A DNA stretch of 64,000 nt from Sulfurospirillum diekertiae. GTDB taxonomy: Bacteria > Campylobacterota > Campylobacteria > Campylobacterales > Sulfurospirillaceae. The translations under genes and the position numbers were made by a program. The stretch spans positions 620,001-684,000 of the forward strand of contig NZ_CP021416.1 in assembly GCF_002162315.1 (NCBI RefSeq). The letters run 5' to 3'. Shown here piece after piece: positions 1 through 7,827 of this stretch; within the stretch, counting starts at the first letter, position 1, and each line of letters begins with the position of its first letter. The notes under the pieces were generated by a model. The model saw nothing but the letters and a program-made list of their open reading frames with translations, was not told where the DNA came from and ran no database searches.

Positions 1-117
1 AAAATTCGTGAGCTTTTACTCAATTCTGATCCTGAAGATTTTGTGAAATTTAAAACCATTTTATTCTTACGAGATCATGGCCGAAATATTGATATCGAAA
101 AATTCTTGCGTTTATGA
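1..117 (+). CDS. C-terminal fragment, possibly tRNA(Ile)-lysidine synthase TilS
   Basis: An open frame enters from the left edge and ends with TGA at 115-117, giving 38 residues that end in FLRDHGRNIDIEKFLRL. The start lies outside the window. The stop overlaps the ATG of the dus gene in an ATGA arrangement, so the two are probably co-transcribed. In Helicobacter pylori a tilS gene lies next to a dus homologue, which suggests TilS. The fragment has no diagnostic motif, so this identity rests on context alone. Confidence 0.35.
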   Translation, partial: KIRELLLNSDPEDFVKFKTILFLRDHGRNIDIEKFLRL

Positions 118-1052
118 TTCATGAGATAGACTTTAGCAAGGGTATTTTAGCCCTTGCACCCCTCGCTGGTTTTACCGATCTTCCTTTTCGCTCCGTTGTT
201 AAAAAATTTGGTGCAGATATCACTTTCTCCGAGATGATTAGTGCCAATGCTTTGCGTTATGGTTCCGAGAAGACCTTTAAGATGATTACCAAATCACCGC
301 TAGAGACACCTTACATCGTTCAAATTGCTGGATCTGATTTAGTGTCGATTAAAGAAGCTGTGCTAGCTCTGAATGATATTGAAGGTATTGATGGGATCGA
401 TCTCAATTGCGGCTGTCCTGTGCCCAAGATCATCTCCCAAGAGGCAGGTTCATCACTGCTCCTTAACCTTCCTCATATGCAAAAAATTATTGAGACGATC
501 AAAACCTATTCTAACAAACGTTACACCAGCGCTAAAGTGCGTCTAGGCTTTACCACCAAGATTCCTGAAGAGATCGCACAAGCGTGCGAAAGTGCTGGGG
601 TTGATTTTATGAGTATGCATGGCAGAACACGTGCTGGGGCTTATAAAGCAGAAGTTGACTACCAAGCCATAGCGCGAGCACGGGCATCTGTTAAAATCCC
701 TCTGATTGCCAATGGTGACATCGTCAGCTATGAAAAAGCTTTACATGTAAAAGAGGTCACAGGATGTAATAGTTTGATGATTGGGCGAGGTGCTGTTGGA
801 AATCCATGGATTTTTTACCAAATCAAAAATGAGCTGACACACGTGGATAAGACAAAAATTTTGGAGATTGTTCTAGAGCATTATGATGCCATGATAGATT
901 TTTACGGCGAAAAGGGACTTGCTATTTTTCGTAAGCATCTGCATACCTACTCAAAAGGGTTTCGCGAAGCGTCTGAATTTAGAGATAAAATTAACCGCAT
1001 CGAAGATGAAATACTCATGCGAGAAGCGATTGCAACCTTCTTTGCTCAATAG
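114..1052 (+). CDS. dusB: tRNA-dihydrouridine synthase (Dus family)
   Basis: A 312-aa FMN-dependent TIM-barrel enzyme that reduces uridine to dihydrouridine in the D-loop region of tRNA. Visible family motifs are LAPLAGFTDLPFR at the N-terminus, DLNCGCP (the cysteine is the general acid), MHGRTR, and IANGDI followed by MIGRGAVGNPWIF for FMN phosphate binding. The length is normal for the family. The ATG overlaps the upstream stop codon. Its last bases overlap the convergent gene at 1046. Codons for ALHVK near residue 210 are an exact TTTACATGTAAA palindrome at 740. DusB is the commonest assignment in this phylum, but the subfamily is not proven here. Confidence 0.9.
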   Translation: MIHEIDFSKGILALAPLAGFTDLPFRSVVKKFGADITFSEMISANALRYGSEKTFKMITKSPLETPYIVQIAGSDLVSIKEAVLALNDIEGIDGIDLNCGCPVPKIISQEAGSSLLLNLPHMQKIIETIKTYSNKRYTSAKVRLGFTTKIPEEIAQACESAGVDFMSMHGRTRAGAYKAEVDYQAIARARASVKIPLIANGDIVSYEKALHVKEVTGCNSLMIGRGAVGNPWIFYQIKNELTHVDKTKILEIVLEHYDAMIDFYGEKGLAIFRKHLHTYSKGFREASEFRDKINRIEDEILMREAIATFFAQ

Positions 1053-1408
1053 CCATCATCAAAGCCTTGCGCTTTGTGTTTATCCTTTTTATAACTACCT
1101 CGATATTTCTCTTTCTCCAGTAAGTTAGCCTCTTTTAAGAGACGTCTGTGTGTCTCTTCAATGTCTATTCCTTCGAGGTTAGCAATGCTATTTGAAACCA
1201 AAGTAACGTAATTTTGCAATAAGTTAGTATACGTAGAGTCTAATCTGACAGGCTCAACTTTTTGCAATGTTTTAAGCCCTTTCTCTGCACGTTTTACAAA
1301 CAAAAGAAAATCAAAATTTTCATTTTTAAGCGCATTCACACAACTTCCCAAAAAGCGTTCCAACGCTCTAATGTATTTTACGCGTGCGTCTTTATCGTTA
1401 ATGTTCAT
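1046..1408 (-). CDS. Conserved hypothetical helical protein
   Basis: A 120-aa, highly charged protein predicted to be almost entirely alpha-helical, with a Lys/Asp-rich tail (YKKDKHKAQGFDDGY). I see no signal peptide, membrane segment or catalytic motif. Its 3' end overlaps dus by 7 bp (convergent), and its start overlaps the stop of the AEC transporter upstream by 4 bp, so it is the last gene of a fliN-fliO-AEC-hypothetical run on this strand. Function unknown; a small cytoplasmic accessory protein is all that can be inferred. Confidence 0.7.
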   Translation of the reverse strand: MNINDKDARVKYIRALERFLGSCVNALKNENFDFLLFVKRAEKGLKTLQKVEPVRLDSTYTNLLQNYVTLVSNSIANLEGIDIEETHRRLLKEANLLEKEKYRGSYKKDKHKAQGFDDGY

Positions 1409-2334
1409 GGTAAGTTGATGATATTAAGATAGTGTAAGAGGTTGCTGATAAGAATAAAAAACGGTATAAAAATCAGTGATGTAAAAAAAACAAGTACGGT
1501 AACATCTAAAGGTCTGCATTCATACAATGCCGCTAAATTGACATTAGTAACAGCCAAAGGCACTACCAGTTCAATGAAAATAAGTGTGGCAACCATCGGT
1601 TCTAAATCCAGTATACCAAAGAGAATAACGCCTGCAATGAGTGGTGTGATAATGAACTTAATAAAGCTTACATGTAAAAGGAGTTTAGCGTTAATATCAC
1701 GCAATTTAATATTGTAAAGGTACATGCCAAAAATGACCAGTTGAATAACCATGGTACAGTATGCACCCATCTCTAAAGGTTTTTGCATTGCTGGATGGAG
1801 TTTAATGTCAAATATATTGAGAAGCAGGGCAAGCGCTGCAAACCAGATAACAGGCAATTTCACAATATTAAATAAAGATTGTTTGATGCTAAAGTTCCCT
1901 CTGGAGTAGAAAAAAACACCGAGGGTGTAAACGATAAAGACATTGGTGATGTTGATCATACTCATATACAAAATAGAGGCATCACCAAAGAGTGCAATCC
2001 CTAAAGGAATACCTAGATTGCCTGTATTTCCAATAATAACACAGATGGTAATGATGGATTTTTCTTTAATGTCTTCTTTAAAAAAAACAAAGGCGATGAT
2101 AGAACTGATGAGGACACAGATTAAAGAGATGGCTAAGTACCAAAAAGGCGCTTGCAGCAATGAAAAATCAATCGGACGACTGGAAAGTCCCCAAAATGAA
2201 AGCATAGGCTGTAAGAAGTAGATGGAAAGAAGGATCATCCCTTTTTCATTCATCTCTTCTTTGAGCATACGTTTTGCCATGAAGCCTAGCAAAATAAAGG
2301 CGTAAATAGACAAAATGGAAATAGCTATGGTCAT
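1405..2334 (-). CDS. AEC family transporter (auxin efflux carrier type), copy 1
   Basis: A 309-aa integral membrane protein with about ten hydrophobic segments in two halves, typical of the AEC/BART superfamily of organic-anion or malonate-type carriers. The family signature GNTGNLGIPLGIALFG is visible near residue 105. It is clearly paralogous to the protein at 8794-9717: the same blocks GAYC, LLLHV and PL(A)(V/L)(T)N(V/I)N(L/V)AA occur in the same order. Both paralogues carry a copy of the window-wide palindrome at the equivalent LLLHV codons. It starts 6 bp downstream of fliO. The substrate cannot be predicted. Confidence 0.85.
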   Translation of the reverse strand: MTIAISILSIYAFILLGFMAKRMLKEEMNEKGMILLSIYFLQPMLSFWGLSSRPIDFSLLQAPFWYLAISLICVLISSIIAFVFFKEDIKEKSIITICVIIGNTGNLGIPLGIALFGDASILYMSMINITNVFIVYTLGVFFYSRGNFSIKQSLFNIVKLPVIWFAALALLLNIFDIKLHPAMQKPLEMGAYCTMVIQLVIFGMYLYNIKLRDINAKLLLHVSFIKFIITPLIAGVILFGILDLEPMVATLIFIELVVPLAVTNVNLAALYECRPLDVTVLVFFTSLIFIPFFILISNLLHYLNIINLP

Positions 2335-2340
2335 AAGGTC

Positions 2341-3207
2341 TTAACGTGTCTCATCATAGGGAGTATAATCAGCAGAAGCCTTATTTTTATACGTGCTGAG
2401 CTTATTGTCTTGAATTTTGAGGTAATCATCCAAGCGTCTGCGGTTCTCTTCAAAAACTTTTTCAAAATCGTTGTCATCTTTGACTTCACCGTTTTGAAAT
2501 TTTTCCAAAAGTACATTGGAATTTCCAGTCATTACAAGGTAGCGGATCGTACCGTATTCAAATAGCACCACACTGTTTTGGTTGTCAATCTGTTTTTTAT
2601 GGAGAACATTGACTTCCTGTTGCGTTCCCGTTTTTGGGTTAAATAACCACGATTTACCATTGCCACCTTTGGCAGACATTGGTTTGAATGTTTGAATGCC
2701 AAGGCGTCTTTTGATCCAAAACATTAGTACAACCAAAGCGAGTAAAACGATGATGACAAGAATGTAGCGTGTATCAATAAAATCCGTTGACGACGTCGAC
2801 GATGTAGGAAGCGGTGAAGTTATTGCATCTGAGCTTTGTGTGGGTCCTTGCATAATGCTACTTCGTATGCGAAGTCCAAAGCCATCAACCGTTTTAGAGG
2901 CAACAACACTGACTTTTTTATCGCTTTTAAGCACAACTTTGAGGGTATTATTTTTTTCTGGAATGATGGTGAGTTCTTGAATAATGTTAGAGTTAATGCT
3001 CTTTTCGATCATCTTATCGTAACCAAGATCGTTAATCGTAAGAGTCATAGTTGTGGCATCACTTTTTTGAGAGATACTGCCTTCATGTGGCGCATCAAAC
3101 GAGAGCATAATATCGACACGGTCACTTCGCTCATAAACGTTATACGTTAACAAATTGGAAGCGCTTACCCATGACCATAATGCTAAAAGGGCAAAGAAAA
3201 TTCTCAT
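2341..3207 (-). CDS. fliO: Flagellar biosynthesis protein FliO-like
   Basis: A 288-aa protein with a signal-like N-terminus (MRIFFALLALWSWVSAS), a periplasmic beta-rich AMIN-like domain (about 20-95), a single membrane segment near 145-165 (YILVIIVLLALVVLMFWI) and a cytoplasmic FliO-type domain (VNVLHKKQIDNQNSVVLFEYG, ended here at the twentieth residue or so). FliO assists assembly of the FliPQR export gate. The AMIN extension is known from epsilonproteobacterial FliO. Its start overlaps the fliN stop by 4 bp, which supports a flagellar role. The C-terminus is long, charged and probably disordered. Confidence 0.75.
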   Translation of the reverse strand: MRIFFALLALWSWVSASNLLTYNVYERSDRVDIMLSFDAPHEGSISQKSDATTMTLTINDLGYDKMIEKSINSNIIQELTIIPEKNNTLKVVLKSDKKVSVVASKTVDGFGLRIRSSIMQGPTQSSDAITSPLPTSSTSSTDFIDTRYILVIIVLLALVVLMFWIKRRLGIQTFKPMSAKGGNGKSWLFNPKTGTQQEVNVLHKKQIDNQNSVVLFEYGTIRYLVMTGNSNVLLEKFQNGEVKDDNDFEKVFEENRRRLDDYLKIQDNKLSTYKNKASADYTPYDETR

Positions 3208-3515
3208 AGATTCTCTTTTTTAAAGTATTGGATGACGGTTTTGGAGTCTAGGATTTCATTGATACGGATGGCGAGGTTCTTCTCATACACCATAACCTCT
3301 CCTTTACCAAAGATTTTGTTGTTGATATAAAGTTCGACACTTTCACCGGCAGGTTTTTCAAGGTCGATGACAGAGCCTTTTTCGAGTTTTAAAAGCTTTT
3401 GAATCGTAATATTGGTCGTGCCAAGTTCCGCCACAAAATCAACACTAATGTCTAAAAGATTTTCAAATCCTGAGAGAAGTTTGCGTGCGACATACTCTTG
3501 ATCGACTGCGTCCAA
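3204..3515 (-). CDS. fliN: Flagellar motor switch protein FliN
   Basis: A 103-aa protein consisting mostly of one SpoA (surface presentation of antigens) domain: VDFVAELGTTNITIQKLLKL, then GSVIDLEKPAGE and ELYINNKIFGKGEVMVYE, the classical FliN signature. FliN lines the C-ring and contacts the export apparatus. The start used is TTG at 3513-3515, with AAAGGA six bases upstream. The gene overlaps fliO by 4 bp. It is slightly shorter than enterobacterial FliN, which is usual in this phylum. Confidence 0.88.
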   Translation of the reverse strand: MDAVDQEYVARKLLSGFENLLDISVDFVAELGTTNITIQKLLKLEKGSVIDLEKPAGESVELYINNKIFGKGEVMVYEKNLAIRINEILDSKTVIQYFKKENL

Positions 3516-3647
3516 TGCTATTCCTTTACAGATGGTTAAGCTAACAAAGCAAAAACTCTTCCAAACCTTGGTGTATACATCTTATTATAGTTTATTTTGT
3601 TTAAATTGTTTATTAAGGTATGAAATGCTTTCCAGTAGCGATCTCTA

Positions 3648-3665
3648 TTGGCATAACTCTTGCAT
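3648..3665 (+). promoter_or_regulatory. Sigma54 (RpoN) -24/-12 promoter of the MoxR/VWA operon
   Basis: The sequence TTGGCATAACTCTTGCAT has the invariant GG and GC separated by exactly 10 bases, and TTGCA at -12. It reads towards the gene at 3703 and would start transcription about 25-30 bases before the first ATG. A copy of TTTACATGTAAA (3677-3688) lies at or just after the expected start site. I did not identify an activator-binding site upstream. Confidence 0.75.
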
Positions 3666-3702
3666 AACATCTTACGTTTACATGTAAAGATTTTAAAGGG
3701 CG

Positions 3703-3894
3703 ATGATGGGAAAATTTGAAGCAAAAATAAAAGAAGATGTGATGCAAAGTATCTTCAACGATACCACCAAAATTTACGAAATGATCGAAACGCGTTTTCT
3801 CCTAGACAATGTTCATCGTGACGCGCTGATTGCGCTGTGTAATCAGTTCAACAACGACCTCTCTTTGATGCTCAAAGAGACGAAACTTGCGTAA
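3703..3894 (+). CDS. Small conserved-looking helical protein, first gene of the MoxR/VWA operon
   Basis: A 63-aa protein (starts MMGKFEAKIKEDVMQSIFND) predicted as two amphipathic helices, without membrane segment or cysteines. It starts with ATG at 3703, or ATG at 3706, behind AAAGGG. It lies directly downstream of the sigma54 promoter and 9 bp before the MoxR gene, so it is likely the first translated gene of the operon. No family recognised. It could be an adaptor or partner of the ATPase; this is inference from position only. Confidence 0.65.
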   Translation: MMGKFEAKIKEDVMQSIFNDTTKIYEMIETRFLLDNVHRDALIALCNQFNNDLSLMLKETKLA

Positions 3895-3903
3895 GGTGGC
3901 GTG

Positions 3904-4911
3904 ATGATCACTCCTTCTATTGGAACAACGGAACTTTACAAACAGTTAAGCGTACTGCTGAAAACCGATACCCCCGTCTTTTTGCACGGAAGCCCGGGCA
4001 TTGGAAAGTCGTACATCGTCAATGATATTGCACAGCAAGAAGGTCTTGAAATCATGGACGTGCGCCTTAGCCAACTGGACGCGGTGGATTTACGAGGCAT
4101 CCCCACGATAAAAGAGAACCAAACCGTTTGGATGCCGCCCGTTTTTTTGCCCACCGATGCTCAGAGTGAGGGGATTTTGTTTTTAGATGAGCTTAACTCC
4201 GCACCTCTTTCGGTGCAAGCGGCGATTTATCAACTGATACTCGATCGAAAGATTGGAGAGTACAGCCTTCCCAAAGGGTGGCGCATTATCTGTGCGGGCA
4301 ATAAAATCAACGACAAAGGCATTGTTTTTAAACTCCCTTCGCCTTTGAGTAACCGTATGGTGCATCTGGTATTGGAAGCGAAATTTGATGACTTTAAACT
4401 CTGGGCAATGAAACATGGGGTGCATCATTTTATCATCGGTTTTTTAGCCTTTCGACCTGATCTTTTAAGTTCTGAAATCCCCTCTTACACGGAAACAAAT
4501 CCTGCCTTTTGTTCGCCCAGAGCGTGGAATATGCTCTCACATATTTTAAAAAACGTCACCGATATGCACAGTATTCATCCCATTATCTACGGCACGATTG
4601 GTTATGCCGCGGGTGTTGAGTTTATCGCGTTTATCAATGTGTACAAAACCCTGCCCGATGTTGACGCCATTTTAGCGGGTGAAACGCTAGTCATTCCGAG
4701 TGAGCCCAGTGCATTGTATGCGTTGTGTGCGGCATTGATTGAGCGGTACAACGACCTTACGCAAGCGGAGCATCTTTTGGCGTACTCTAAACATCTGCCG
4801 ACTGAGTTTGCGGTGATGCTCATTAAAGATTTGATTATCAAAGATGAAGCAATCGCCACATTGGAGAGTTTTGATATGTGGATGGAGCGGCATGGCGACT
4901 ACATTATCTAA
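3904..4911 (+). CDS. MoxR-type AAA+ ATPase
   Basis: A 335-aa AAA+ protein of the MoxR/AAA_5 group. Visible motifs: Walker A GSPGIGKS (29-36), the MoxR-typical RLSQLDAVDLRGIP, Walker B ILFLDELN followed by SAPLSVQAAIYQLILDR, and sensor-1 ICAGN. MoxR ATPases work with VWA-domain partners to mature or remodel enzymes and complexes (CbbQ/CbbO and NorQ/NorD are described pairs). ATG at 3904 is preferred over GTG at 3901 because AGGTG lies five bases before it. Its 3' end overlaps the VWA gene by 20 bp, so the two products are translationally coupled. Confidence 0.9.
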   Translation: MITPSIGTTELYKQLSVLLKTDTPVFLHGSPGIGKSYIVNDIAQQEGLEIMDVRLSQLDAVDLRGIPTIKENQTVWMPPVFLPTDAQSEGILFLDELNSAPLSVQAAIYQLILDRKIGEYSLPKGWRIICAGNKINDKGIVFKLPSPLSNRMVHLVLEAKFDDFKLWAMKHGVHHFIIGFLAFRPDLLSSEIPSYTETNPAFCSPRAWNMLSHILKNVTDMHSIHPIIYGTIGYAAGVEFIAFINVYKTLPDVDAILAGETLVIPSEPSALYALCAALIERYNDLTQAEHLLAYSKHLPTEFAVMLIKDLIIKDEAIATLESFDMWMERHGDYII

Positions 4912-6088
4912 TGCCAAAAAGTCACTTTTTGAGAAAATACGCATTCATTTTCTTTTTAACCATCCCTTTTTGTCGGTCTTAGCGCTTTCCATTCCGACGC
5001 GTTATACGAATAACGCCAAAAGCGCCTTTCAAACGGATGGTTTTTCGCTGAGCATTGATGAGGAAAAACTCTCACATTACAGTGAAGAGGAGATCATTTA
5101 TCTCTACGCTCATACGCTGTTACACATCGTTCTCAAACACCCCTTACGCAGAAAAGCGCGCGAAGAGTTGGTATGGAATCAAAGTTGCGATGTGGTGATC
5201 AACCTCATTTTAAGTGAGTTCGACCACGTTGGCGTGATACCAAACGATGAGATTTTAGACACGGATTTAACGGGACTGAGTGTGGAAGAGGTGTATGAGA
5301 TCCTTCACAAAGAGCAAGAAAAAAAACCAAGTTCAGAAAAAGAGGAAAGCGAAAAACAAAAATCGTTTGTCTATGATGAAACCAAACAAGACCTTGAAAG
5401 CTCCAACGAGAGTCTGCAAAGCTCCGAGGAGCAGGAGAAGCTTGATAATATCATCATTCAAGCACTCAGCATTGCCAAACAGGCAACGAAAGCCTACGAC
5501 AGCTTGCGCATTGAAATCGATACACTGCTTAAGCCAAACATTAACCTCTACGATGTTCTCAAAGAGTTTTTGATTACAGCACTTTTTGAAAAGACCGTGA
5601 CGTACAACCGTCCCAACCGAAAGTATTTTGAACAAGGCATTTACCTTCCAAGTACGCAAAAAAGTAAGGAGCAGTTGGAGCTTATCATCGCCATTGACAG
5701 CTCAGGAAGTGTGAGTTTGGAGGAGTACAAAACCTTTTTAGGCATCGTCAAAGAGGTGTGTGAATCGTTTTACGAATACAGCGTGACGCTGCTGCCATTT
5801 GATTTACATGTAAAAGAGGAGCTCATTGTCAGTTTCGATAGTTTTAATCCGATCAATTCTGAAAATCTCTTCATTCCCAAAAGCGACGGAGGGACGAATT
5901 TTAATGCCGTTTTGGATTTTATCGACACAAAATATGCCATCAGAAGTGAGCAGTTGTTGATGGTATTAAGCGATGGTGAGTTTGACATTGGGCGTTCATT
6001 AGTCTGCGAGACGCTCTTTGTTTTGAGTCAAAAAAAGAATTGTGCAAAGTTTGAGCGGTATGGAAGAGTTATCCAATTTAACCTATAA
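4892..6088 (+). CDS. DUF2201-type protein: metallopeptidase-like N-domain plus VWA-like C-domain
   Basis: About 398 aa. The N-terminal part (about 10-130) resembles the putative metallopeptidase domain of DUF2201, but the zinc motif reads HTLLHIVLKH (near 74) instead of HExxH, so the catalytic Glu is absent. A very acidic, low-complexity linker (about 135-185, rich in EEK and SSNES) follows. The C-terminal VWA domain has a complete MIDAS: AIDSSGSVS near 268, GGTNF, and LSDGEFD. Start ATG 4892 has GGAGCGG just before it and overlaps the MoxR gene. The protein is the expected partner of the MoxR ATPase. The client is unknown. Confidence 0.85.
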   Translation: MATTLSNAKKSLFEKIRIHFLFNHPFLSVLALSIPTRYTNNAKSAFQTDGFSLSIDEEKLSHYSEEEIIYLYAHTLLHIVLKHPLRRKAREELVWNQSCDVVINLILSEFDHVGVIPNDEILDTDLTGLSVEEVYEILHKEQEKKPSSEKEESEKQKSFVYDETKQDLESSNESLQSSEEQEKLDNIIIQALSIAKQATKAYDSLRIEIDTLLKPNINLYDVLKEFLITALFEKTVTYNRPNRKYFEQGIYLPSTQKSKEQLELIIAIDSSGSVSLEEYKTFLGIVKEVCESFYEYSVTLLPFDLHVKEELIVSFDSFNPINSENLFIPKSDGGTNFNAVLDFIDTKYAIRSEQLLMVLSDGEFDIGRSLVCETLFVLSQKKNCAKFERYGRVIQFNL

Positions 6089-6761
6089 AGAGGAGGTCGA
6101 TGCCCTCAAGGATGCGCCCAATTTTGAAGCGTTGGGCGATGCGCGCTACATTCATCATAAAGACGTCGAAGCGAGGCTGTATTGGGCATTTTGCAGACCC
6201 AGTGGTTCGCATCCTGATCAGATCAGCGATGCGGAACCGCTGGTTTCCATTATGGCGTTTAACCATTCACGCTTAGGTGCATTGGAGCGATTTGAGCGTT
6301 TACATCCTGATGTTATAAAGGATGAGTTACTTCGTGTTAAAATAAAGAATCGAACACGCATGCTCTTTCGCGCTCTCGTCGATCATGACTTTAGCGAACT
6401 CAATGCAGTTTTAGAACTCGTGCCTATCTTTTTACATGTAGCGATTGATCAGCTTAAAAACGGACGAAAATGGAATGACATCGAGGCGAATTTAGTTGAA
6501 GCATCTCGGTTCATCCGCACCGCCGAAAGCTTATTGGATGAGGTGGCTTGGGAGGCGCTTTTTCTTAAGCTCAAAGTGATTGAAGAGAGTTCGGTGGATG
6601 ATCTTAAAGCGTATTTACAGTACGCGATTGCTTATAAAGAAAAAATTGATATACGGTTATTAGCGTACATTCATGATGAAACGTTAACGTGGATTGCGCA
6701 GAGTTCTTTGCATTTGTTGCAGAAAAAAGCGATGGAAAAATTGGCATTAGCGTTGATATAA
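6060..6761 (+). CDS. Helical protein A of the MoxR/VWA operon (paralogue of the next gene)
   Basis: A 233-aa soluble helical protein. An acidic N-terminal part (MEELSNLTYKEEVDALKD) contains HHKDVEARLYWAFCRPS, then comes a helical-repeat-like part. Its second half aligns with the next gene's product: NRTRMLFRALVDHDFSELN against KRTATLFQVLIDGDLKELV, and LLQKKAMEKLAL against LLQQKIIEKELL. The start is ATG 6060 with GAGCGG upstream; GTG 6042 is an alternative with poorer spacing. It overlaps the VWA gene by 29 bp. No known family recognised. Likely a structural or substrate-recognition partner of the ATPase complex (inference). Confidence 0.75.
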   Translation: MEELSNLTYKEEVDALKDAPNFEALGDARYIHHKDVEARLYWAFCRPSGSHPDQISDAEPLVSIMAFNHSRLGALERFERLHPDVIKDELLRVKIKNRTRMLFRALVDHDFSELNAVLELVPIFLHVAIDQLKNGRKWNDIEANLVEASRFIRTAESLLDEVAWEALFLKLKVIEESSVDDLKAYLQYAIAYKEKIDIRLLAYIHDETLTWIAQSSLHLLQKKAMEKLALALI

Positions 6762-6773
6762 AGGAAAGTAGTC

Positions 6774-7343
6774 ATGGAAGAGGAAGAAGAATTTGATCTG
6801 AAGCATTTTGAAACGTTTTTAGGTGAATCCAGCAGCGAAGGCGGGCATTGGGATAAGATCAAGAAGCGTACGGCGACGCTTTTTCAAGTGCTTATTGATG
6901 GGGATTTGAAAGAGTTGGTGTTTGTGCTGAAGCATTACCCACAGTACACGGAATTGGTGTGTGAGCATTTTCGCTATTTGTACAATTATTCGGAGCAGAG
7001 TGCGGACATCTTTGCAGCTTCTAAGCTTTTGTACATGAGTGAAGCGTACCATCAAAAGCAGTTTGTGCGAAACCTTTTGCGCAAGCTTGAAAAGATCGAA
7101 ACGTATGAGCTTTCGCAGGTCAAAACGTTTCTGCTTTTTTTGGTGGAGCATCAAGAGTGTTTGCATCCGATCATCATCAGTTACTACAAAGCGGAGATTG
7201 TGGCGTATTTGAAATGTGGAAATTACCATCTTTTACAGCAAAAAATCATCGAAAAAGAGCTTTTGAAGTTACATGTAAAAAGCGATTTTGACTTTGGTGC
7301 GAAAGATAGAGACGCTTCGTTAGACATTCCTTACATGGTTTAG
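6774..7343 (+). CDS. Helical protein B of the MoxR/VWA operon (paralogue of the previous gene)
   Basis: A 189-aa soluble helical protein with an acidic start (MEEEEEFDLKHFE). It is homologous along most of its length to the second half of the 6060-6761 product, so the pair arose by an old tandem duplication. It lacks the partner's HHKDVEARLYW region. The ATG at 6774 has AAAGGAAAG upstream and lies 12 bp after the previous stop. It ends 14 bp before the second sigma54-type promoter, so it is the last gene of this operon. A near-copy of the palindrome (GTTACATGTAAA) is read as LHVK near its end. Function unknown. Confidence 0.75.
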   Translation: MEEEEEFDLKHFETFLGESSSEGGHWDKIKKRTATLFQVLIDGDLKELVFVLKHYPQYTELVCEHFRYLYNYSEQSADIFAASKLLYMSEAYHQKQFVRNLLRKLEKIETYELSQVKTFLLFLVEHQECLHPIIISYYKAEIVAYLKCGNYHLLQQKIIEKELLKLHVKSDFDFGAKDRDASLDIPYMV

Positions 7344-7356
7344 GCTACAATCAGCA

Positions 7357-7374
7357 CGGCATGACATTTGCATA
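7357..7374 (+). promoter_or_regulatory. Sigma54 (RpoN) -24/-12 promoter of the nitrogenase-associated gene
   Basis: CGGCATGACATTTGCATA has GG and GC exactly 10 bases apart and a perfect TTGCA. The predicted start site is about 20 bases before ATG 7402. The downstream gene belongs to a family associated with nitrogen fixation, which agrees with RpoN/NifA-type control; no NifA upstream site (TGT-N10-ACA) was identified with confidence. Confidence 0.65.
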
Positions 7375-7401
7375 GAGCCTACTAAATGTAAAGGAGTGAT
7401 G

Positions 7402-7827
7402 ATGTTTAAAACGACACCCTATCAGGTCATTTTCTACGAGAAAACAGGCTGTAGTGGTAATGCACGCCAAAAAGCGCTTCTTACAGAATACGGGGTCACG
7501 TTTGATGTGAGAAGCCTTTTAGACACATCATGGGACGTGCCAACATTGAACTCATTTTTTCAAGGGCTCACTCCTAAGGAGATGCTCAACCCTTTTGCTC
7601 CACAACTGAAAGATGGCAGTTTTAAACTTGAAGATTACACCAAAGAGAGTCTTATTGAAAAAATGGTGCAAGAGCCCATTTTGATTCGTCGACCACTCTT
7701 GCAAATAGGTGATGTCAAGCTCTGCGGTTTCGATATTCCACGGCTTAATTTACTTTTACATGTAAAGATGCCCACACCCCAAAATATCAACGCCTGTTTA
7801 AGCAGTGACGCATGCAACAATGCTTAG
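7402..7827 (+). CDS. Nitrogenase-associated ArsC/Spx-like thioredoxin-fold protein
   Basis: A 141-aa protein of the ArsC/Spx superfamily. It begins FKTTPYQVIFYEKTGCSGNA, with one Cys where ArsC has its N-terminal cysteine, and carries the subfamily motif RQKALLTEYGV and the late ILIRRPLLQIGDVKLCGFD. This matches what I know of the nitrogenase-associated protein family (TIGR01616), usually found in nif clusters; its biochemical role is not settled. ATG 7402 is chosen because AAGGAG lies five bases before it. The codons for LLHVK are an exact copy of the palindrome (7755). No other nif gene is visible here. Confidence 0.75.
   Translation: MFKTTPYQVIFYEKTGCSGNARQKALLTEYGVTFDVRSLLDTSWDVPTLNSFFQGLTPKEMLNPFAPQLKDGSFKLEDYTKESLIEKMVQEPILIRRPLLQIGDVKLCGFDIPRLNLLLHVKMPTPQNINACLSSDACNNA

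Noticed and set aside
5280..5573. Basic reading frame inside the VWA gene
   Set aside because: It is a shadow of the acidic low-complexity linker in another frame, without RBS.
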